Positions 58,579-64,000 of a stretch of DNA of 64,000 nt are shown in pieces (the stretch's first letter is position 1; each line of letters starts with the position of its first letter). Source of the stretch: Albifimbria verrucaria (lineage: Eukaryota; Ascomycota; Sordariomycetes; Hypocreales; Stachybotryaceae). Where the stretch lies: contig JAHREC010000013.1 of NCBI GenBank assembly GCA_020081605.1, positions 3,472,001 through 3,536,000 of the forward strand. Reading direction: 5' to 3'. Under the pieces are notes generated by a model, which was given only the letters and a program-made list of their open reading frames with translations, made no database searches and had not been told where the DNA came from. The position numbers and the translations under genes were made by a program.

Positions 58579-60471
58579 ATGCAGTATGATAGGATAAGTA
58601 CCACTGATGATGATGAGTTGGATAAGCGACCCAATGCACCACCGCAGTTGGTAATAAACCAAGGTCAATCATCGACCAGCGCAGACACGGCCAGCCCGGG
58701 AGGAAACGATGGCTCCCCTATAGCAGTACCGTCAATTCCAGCTGCCCGGGTTAACAAGCCAGTCACTTGGAGTGACCTCCTCGCAAAGGCCAGCTCTCAA
58801 TCATCACAGTCGCTCGCGTTAGTGAGCCGCTCGTCCAGACATCCCTACAGGTAAGACCCTCTTTCCATGTAAACCGCCACTATAATGCCGAGCCACGGCT
58901 CACAAATTAAACAAAGGCGTACCTTTACTACCAGCTCAAATGGTTTGACCCATCCTTACCCGACTCCACCATTGCGAGCCAAGCCGGCATACTCCATGCT
59001 AGCTTCATGTTTGCCCAGTTTGTCACTGCCATGTTATGGGATTTGCCTCCGATTCTCCTCGAGGCGGGCGAAAGGTTGTCCTCCTCATAGGACTCCTTGG
59101 GACCTGCATCTCATGTGTTGGCTTCGGCTTCTCCACAAGCTTCTGGCAGGCTCTGATGTTCCGCACGCTCGGCGGTGCCACCAACGGCAATATCGGCGTC
59201 ATGCGTACAATGTTCGTCTTACCTATTGTTTCTTCAATTCTCCGGCCCCTAGCAATCTGAAGCTAGAATCTCGGATATGCTGACCCAGACCTTGTATCTC
59301 CATATAGGATCAGTGAGATTATACGAGAAAAGAAGTTTCAATCTCGGGCCTTTCTACTTCTCCCCATGACTTTCAACATCGGTGTCATTATTGGGCCAAT
59401 CCTTGGTGGTATACTGTCCGACCCAGCAGGAAGCTATCCAAGTCTCTTTGGCAAAGTGAAATTCTTTGTCAAATATCCATATGCCCTACCCAACATAGTC
59501 AGCGCCATCTTCCTCTTCCTGGCCGCTGTTGTGGTATGGCTGGGGTTGGAGGAGACTCATGATGTTCTTCGAGAGGGGCCACCGGATCTGGGCATTAGGA
59601 CGCGAGCCAAGCTTGTATCGATCGTACGAAGACGCCGAGCAGGATCCGCGGCAGGCTCATACTCAGCCATACCTACCGATGATGTTGAACTGGTTCCAGA
59701 AACACCCACGACCAAGCAATCCAAGAGGAGATACACCCAGAAGCTCCCTTTCGTCGCATTTTCACTCGCAATGTCAGTCTCACGCTGTTCGCCTACTTCT
59801 TTCTCACCTTCCATGTTGGTACGTGCAATGCCCTCTGGTTCGTGTTCTTGTCTACACCAGTATGGGACCCCAAAGAGTCCAAACATGGGTTGCACATGCC
59901 GTTCCAATTCACGGGCGGTCTGGGACTCCAGCCGAAGGAGACAGGTATGGCCATGGCAATTCTAGGCGCCATCGGCATCTCCATGCAGCTTTTGATTTAC
60001 CCATCGGTTTCGGCTCGGCTGGGCACCATCAAGTCGTGGCGGCTGTCCCTGCTATGCTTTCCACTGGCATACTTTCTCATGCCATATCTATCAGTCATAC
60101 CCAGCACATCAGCTCCGCCTGCTGCCAAGACAGGCCTGCTTGTGTGGTTGGGGATCGTATGTGTGCTCTTCATCCAAGTCACTGGACGCACCTTTGCGCT
60201 TCCTAGCCAGACAGTGCTCGTTAACAACGCTTCACCACACCCGAGTGTGCTCGGCACGCTCCATGGAATAGGCCAGAGCGTGAGCAGTGCAGCTCGTACA
60301 ATTGGCCCCATGGTTGGAGGCGTAATCTACGGCTTTGGATTGAATCATGGCATAGTAGGTCTAGCATGGTGGGCTCTTAGTGGTATGGCCATTAGTGGTT
60401 GCCTCATGAGTCTTTTAGTGAAAGAAGGGGATGGCCACGAGATTTGGTTGGAAGGGGACGAGGAAGACTGA
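58579..60471 (+). CDS. MFS membrane transporter
   Basis: This is a 12-span-type major facilitator transporter with a polar N-terminal tail (MQYDRISTTDDDELDKRPNA); an in-frame ATG at 58480 is an alternative. The first half contains the MFS motif A region (GFASDSPRGGRKVVLLIGLL). A long charged central loop follows (REGPPDLGIRTRAKLVSIVR). The second half has clear spans (MAILGAIGISMQLLIYPSVS, LVWLGIVCVLFIQVTGRTFA). Introns are 58851-58916 and 59212-59307; the latter has a weak GTTCGT donor and branch CTGAC. Apparent 1-nt losses lie near 58776, at 59038-59040 and near 59746-59751. The stop is TGA 60469-60471. It belongs to the zinc-induced-facilitator-like/ multidrug group of fungal MFS; the substrate is unknown. 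Confidence 0.85.
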
Positions 60472-60739
60472 TTAAAAAGAAGAAGAAGAAAAAAAAAAAG
60501 AGCGAATGACTTGTGATACGATACTTTATATTAGATGGTCTCAAGATAAAACTTTCCATCCTGGCTGTACATATCGCTGAAATAGACGCAGAACACATCC
60601 AGATAGTACATAAAATCGAGAAACGCTACACATCCTAGATCGTCATAGCTGCAGTAACGCAGGTCCTTTTGCCCTATCCGGAACTTAATCCGTGAACGCC
60701 GAGTCTCAAAATTCCAAACCGCCCGAATATATCCAACAA

Positions 60740-62503
60740 TTACACCAACTCAGCCGGCCTAGGCGAGGCCTCAAGCTCTGCAGGTTCTTCCTGTGACTTT
60801 TTAGACGCACTCTTCCAAGGAGAAATGGGTTGTAAGCCAATCTCCACTGGGCGTGAATTGGCCTCTGCCTCATAGCGAGGAGGGGAGGAGGGGTTGGTGT
60901 TGATATGATGAAGCAGCTCGGCTTAGAGTTGTAGTAGATGGTACCGCGCTCCACGGCGCAGGGGAGGATGCGGCCCATGGCGTTTGGGAATTATCGGACC
61001 ATTGATTTGGCTGATTGTGTTGATGTGGCTGATGGTAGTGGGCCAGAGGCCGTAAACTTTGGTTGCCACGTTTTCGGTCCAGCCAACGTCGCGCATATAT
61101 GATACCCACAAAACCCAGGACCATGAATAAAAGAGTGAGACCAAGGAAAAGAAGATATCCTTGGTTCTGACCAAATACAAAACCACTGTGACGGCTCGTT
61201 AGTGCTTTCGGTTTTAATATGGGCGTCGATGGATATCATGACTTACAGGAATGCGTTGACAACAGCAAGGAGAATAATTACACGGCCTAGCCAGACGTGT
61301 AGCAGACCATAAACGGTGGGTAGTTGCGTTTGCTTCCATCGTTGATGGTGAAGGAAGCCGAGACTCCATTGGCTGAGGGTAAAAGCAACAACGATGATTC
61401 CAAGGACTTGATGATAAGAATCCATCCGGTGGGACTAAAGCAAGGTTAGCAGGAGATGTGCAACTGCTTGCGTGAACCTGTCATACCTTCTGGAACAGAC
61501 CGCTTGTCACGATGCCCATAGCAAAACCAACGACAACGAGGTTTAAAGACGCAGTTTGTACAATGGCATGCCATTTCTTCCAAGCAGGGACTCGAACGAG
61601 GACAACGCCCATTGGGATGGTGCCAGTGAAGCTGAGGAGCATGCAGAGCTGGTGAGCTGTCGTCCTCCAGTTGACCTTGGCCGATTTTTCAGAGCGCAAA
61701 GTCGCACCATCATTCTTGGAGCTATCGTCCAAGGAAGTCGGTTGTTTACTGCCTTGCGTGCGCTCCATGTCCATGCTAAAGCTACCAAAGTTGCGATGGA
61801 ATTTGAGAAAGGCAGCCGGGCTGTCGCTGGCATACTTTTGCTTTCTAGGACCCATGGCGTATATAGCAGGTTGATCTGCCGACGCCACGTCGATGAAGCC
61901 GCGAGTGTGGCCATCGGAGGGCCAGCTACGGCACTTTTCAGTGCACCGTGCGTTAAATTGAAGATAATCACCGACTATGCCCGTTCCTCCAACACTTCAT
62001 ACTTCATGTCCTCGTAGTATTTGGGCTCCATGTGGCTGTAGCTTAAGCGCGGCGAGAAGGTAACGTTGTCACCATTGGCATTCTGGTATATGATGAAGTA
62101 GAGAGCGCCGCGCATGTCGTGGCTGCCGAGACCGATGCCGCCCCAAGTATATTCCTTCTTGAGGCGTATGGAGAAGTAAGTGTCTTCGGTGCCATTTTCG
62201 GGGACGGAGAAGCCAAAGGCGATGCCACCTTCGGGGAGACGAAGGTCGATTGGCCAGCGGCGGATACAGAGGGCAAAAAAGCTGTTGTTCAATGAATTGG
62301 TTAGCTTGGCTGTTGGTCCAGCGAGGTGTGTGGTGGTAGAGAAAGAAAATATGCTGTTGGCTGCGAGCGCGGTTGCGTCGCTCATGTACGTGGGCGGCGG
62401 GGAGGACGGGTATAAGAGGGTGGTTGCGACAGGAAATAAGAAACTCGATTTACTTACCTGCAAGGGCAGCCAATGCCGTGTATCCAAGGCCTTTCAGCAA
62501 CAT
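60740..62503 (-). CDS. DOMON plus cytochrome b561 membrane protein
   Basis: This is a cellobiose-dehydrogenase-cytochrome-like DOMON domain fused to a b561 transmembrane electron-transfer domain, presumably passing electrons across a membrane. Exon 1 (62503-62458) encodes a signal start, MLLKGLGYTALAALA. Intron 62457-62282 (176 nt) leads to FLPSVSAAGQSTF. The DOMON part includes YTWGGIGLGSHDMRGALYFI with a heme-type Met. The b561 part has His-containing spans (MDSYHQVLGIIVVAFTLSQW, TVYGLLHVWLGRVIILLAVV). Introns 61486-61435 and 61246-61186 split the b561 part. Apparent 1-nt losses lie at 62233-62236, 61989-61990 and twice near 60920-60970. Repaired, the tail ends LEASPRPAELV, TAA 60742-60740; as written it stops at 60870. 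About 475 aa. Confidence 0.82.
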
Positions 62504-64000
62504 CTTTGCCCAACAAAGGGACGCAGAGTCTGGAGTTTGGGGATGGCCAGCGCGTCAGACATGAAAGCTGAAGACAGAGGAGAAAGTAAGTAGGATGAGG
62601 ATCAGCACCCGAGGCAGAGGGCAGAGGCAGAGGCAGACTCAGAGGAGCAGAGCAGAGCCCCTAAAGCCAAGCCAAGGAGGGTACTATGTACAGTACTTTG
62701 CTCAGGTACCAGGTACTGTACCGCGTTGTAGGTACAGTACCTGCGATTTGCGATGTGTGCCATCTCATTAGAGGAGCGTAAACAGTAACGTTACTGGGCA
62801 AGTAAGGCAGGGAGGTACTAAGGGAGGGAGGTATCTACCTGCAAGGTAATAGGGAGGAGAGGTACCTGCAGCAGCTCGCTGGGATGACGTGCCTGGATGT
62901 GGTAAAGTGTGGGCAGCGGCGGCGGTTAAGCTCCAGGTACCTTACAAAGGTACTTTGGCTGATCGGTAGCGCCGTGTCAGAAGGCTGCTGTTCCAGGCCA
63001 GGCTAAGGCCCATCTGGCATAGCACACGGGGAGAGCGCCCTGACTGGATCTGCCCGTGGAGCAGACAGGCTCATTTCTCTCCGACAGAAGGTACATACAT
63101 AGCATCTAGCTGGGCAATTTCTATTAGGGAGGGACTTGCGCATGCAGAGTGTAGGGGCTGCATCTTGCCCGCATTTCCATCTCATCTGGTTCTTGCGGGT
63201 TGCAATGCATGAGCTGCAGCTTGTTTATTCTAGAGCTTTCACGCCCAAGTCCACGGGTCTTCTAGATGATCGACGGCGGCTAAACAAGACACCTCGCTTG
63301 TCACGTCGGCCTTGGTTTGTTTTACGGTTATTCTAGCCGAACGCTTGTCCGTTCTAGCCGCCGTGAGCTATTCTGCGCTTCTCAAGTGGATAACCAAGAC
63401 GAGCCGCCCTGCTTTGTACTGTACGGGCTTAGTCGTGTCCACCCTGGATGTACTGTAATCAATGCTGTTATCGAGCAGCGTGAATTTCTCCGAGCGAACT
63501 GTACCCGATGGATGGATGTACGGAGTAATTACAGAGTACATACAATATGATACATCTCCACGTTACGACAGCAACGTGTCAGCGAAACATGGGCTGCCCT
63601 TCTGCGACATGTCTTGCCTCTCTGCAGATTTACGCCTCAATTGGGATTGCCCACGTTTACATGGTGCATTGTCTGAGGCAGAGCAAGCAGGGCTTCCAGA
63701 CGGCTTCCGTTACGACTTGGCATGTAAACAAGTTTTCTCGAACCAAGCCGTCAACGCGACGGAATGGTGAGGTGAACCCTGCACCGGCGACTCGTCATTT
63801 CCCCTACCGTGTATATCCGCCATGCTATCGACGAATCCGTCAGCTCGTCCTCGATTGAGAAACCTCGCAGCATCATCTCAAGCAAACCCTCCAATCACAG
63901 TTCCATACGTACAACTGCGGTTGCGTGGCCATGTCGTATCTTGATGCACAATCCATGAAATTGTAAGCCCGGTAGGGCTGAAATTCGTGTCATCTTTAGT
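62504..64000. other. 1.5 kb non-coding right end
   Basis: It is the promoter side of the DOMON-b561 gene. Dense GGTACC-type motifs occur at 62700-62745 (caggtaccaggtactgtacc and aggtacagtacct) and at 62812-62945. Short frames beyond 63130 show no protein-like features. Confidence 0.5.
62690..62950. repeat. Cluster of GGTACC / GTACAGTAC palindromes
   Basis: At least eight ggtac or gtacc hexamers in both orientations occur within 260 bp, including aggtaccaggtactgtacc and aggtacagtacct. It is the densest cluster of this motif in the window. Confidence 0.8.

Noticed and set aside
1..64000. Repeat-induced point mutation (RIP) as cause of the broken genes
   Set aside because: RIP makes C-to-T changes and stop codons in duplicated DNA; here the defects are single-base length changes in unique genes with no excess of stops.
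1..64000. tRNA genes, CRISPR arrays, or a secondary-metabolite cluster
   Set aside because: No T-loop-like cloverleaf survived inspection, no direct-repeat/spacer array exists, and no backbone synthase (PKS, NRPS or terpene) is present beside the MFS transporter.

Overview
The window is nuclear DNA of a filamentous ascomycete. The evidence is short spliceosomal introns (mostly 52-103 nt, GT..AG, with CTRAC-type branch points), a wetA conidiation regulator, a DUF3433 protein, TRP/Flc and SUR7-family membrane proteins, GPI-anchored secreted proteins, and long promoters rich in microsatellites and GGTACCTA-type repeats. Sordariomycetes, probably Hypocreales, is my inference from protein style; I could run no search.

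Layout. 1-4.3 kb: a large orphan gene running off the left edge, and a broken fragment upstream of it. 4.3-15 kb: gene-poor, with one small orphan (7504-8223) and wetA (11345-13026) behind a 3 kb leader or promoter. 15-32 kb: membrane and surface genes (Flc/TRP-like protein, DUF3433 protein, GPI-anchored PLC-like protein, SUR7-family protein, second secreted PLC-like protein). 32-42.5 kb: regulatory genes (COP9 subunit 3, a Mit1/CHD-type remodeller, and divergently the mitochondrial rRNA methyltransferase MRM1). 43-47.5 kb: two GPI-anchored surface proteins and a GFA-type zinc protein. 49.8-57.6 kb: housekeeping (MBF1, a probable low-complexity protein, coatomer epsilon, ribosomal protein L42, a 2H phosphoesterase, ureidoglycolate lyase). 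58.5-62.5 kb: an MFS transporter and a DOMON-cytochrome b561 protein. The last 1.5 kb looks non-coding.

A property of the whole window decides how it must be read. Most multi-exon or long genes are open only if one base is restored at several places. I located nearly fifty such sites, almost all 1-nt deletions. About sixteen sit in GGGG or CCCC runs where five bases restore the frame; others are in A, T or shorter G/C runs. Between the sites the reading frames are clean, with domain motifs and splice sites preserved. This is the signature of uncorrected homopolymer errors in a long-read or flow-type assembly, not of decay. The listed coordinates therefore span the whole gene and the evidence names the frame breaks. 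A few genes (7504-8223, 21302-23923, 45676-46428, 46837-47516, 54279-55013) are intact.

I see no CRISPR, tRNA, rRNA or intact transposon, and no complete biosynthetic gene cluster. No clearly new system is evident. The best candidates for new biology are the orphan multi-kilobase protein at the left edge, its upstream fragment, and the small orphan at 7504.
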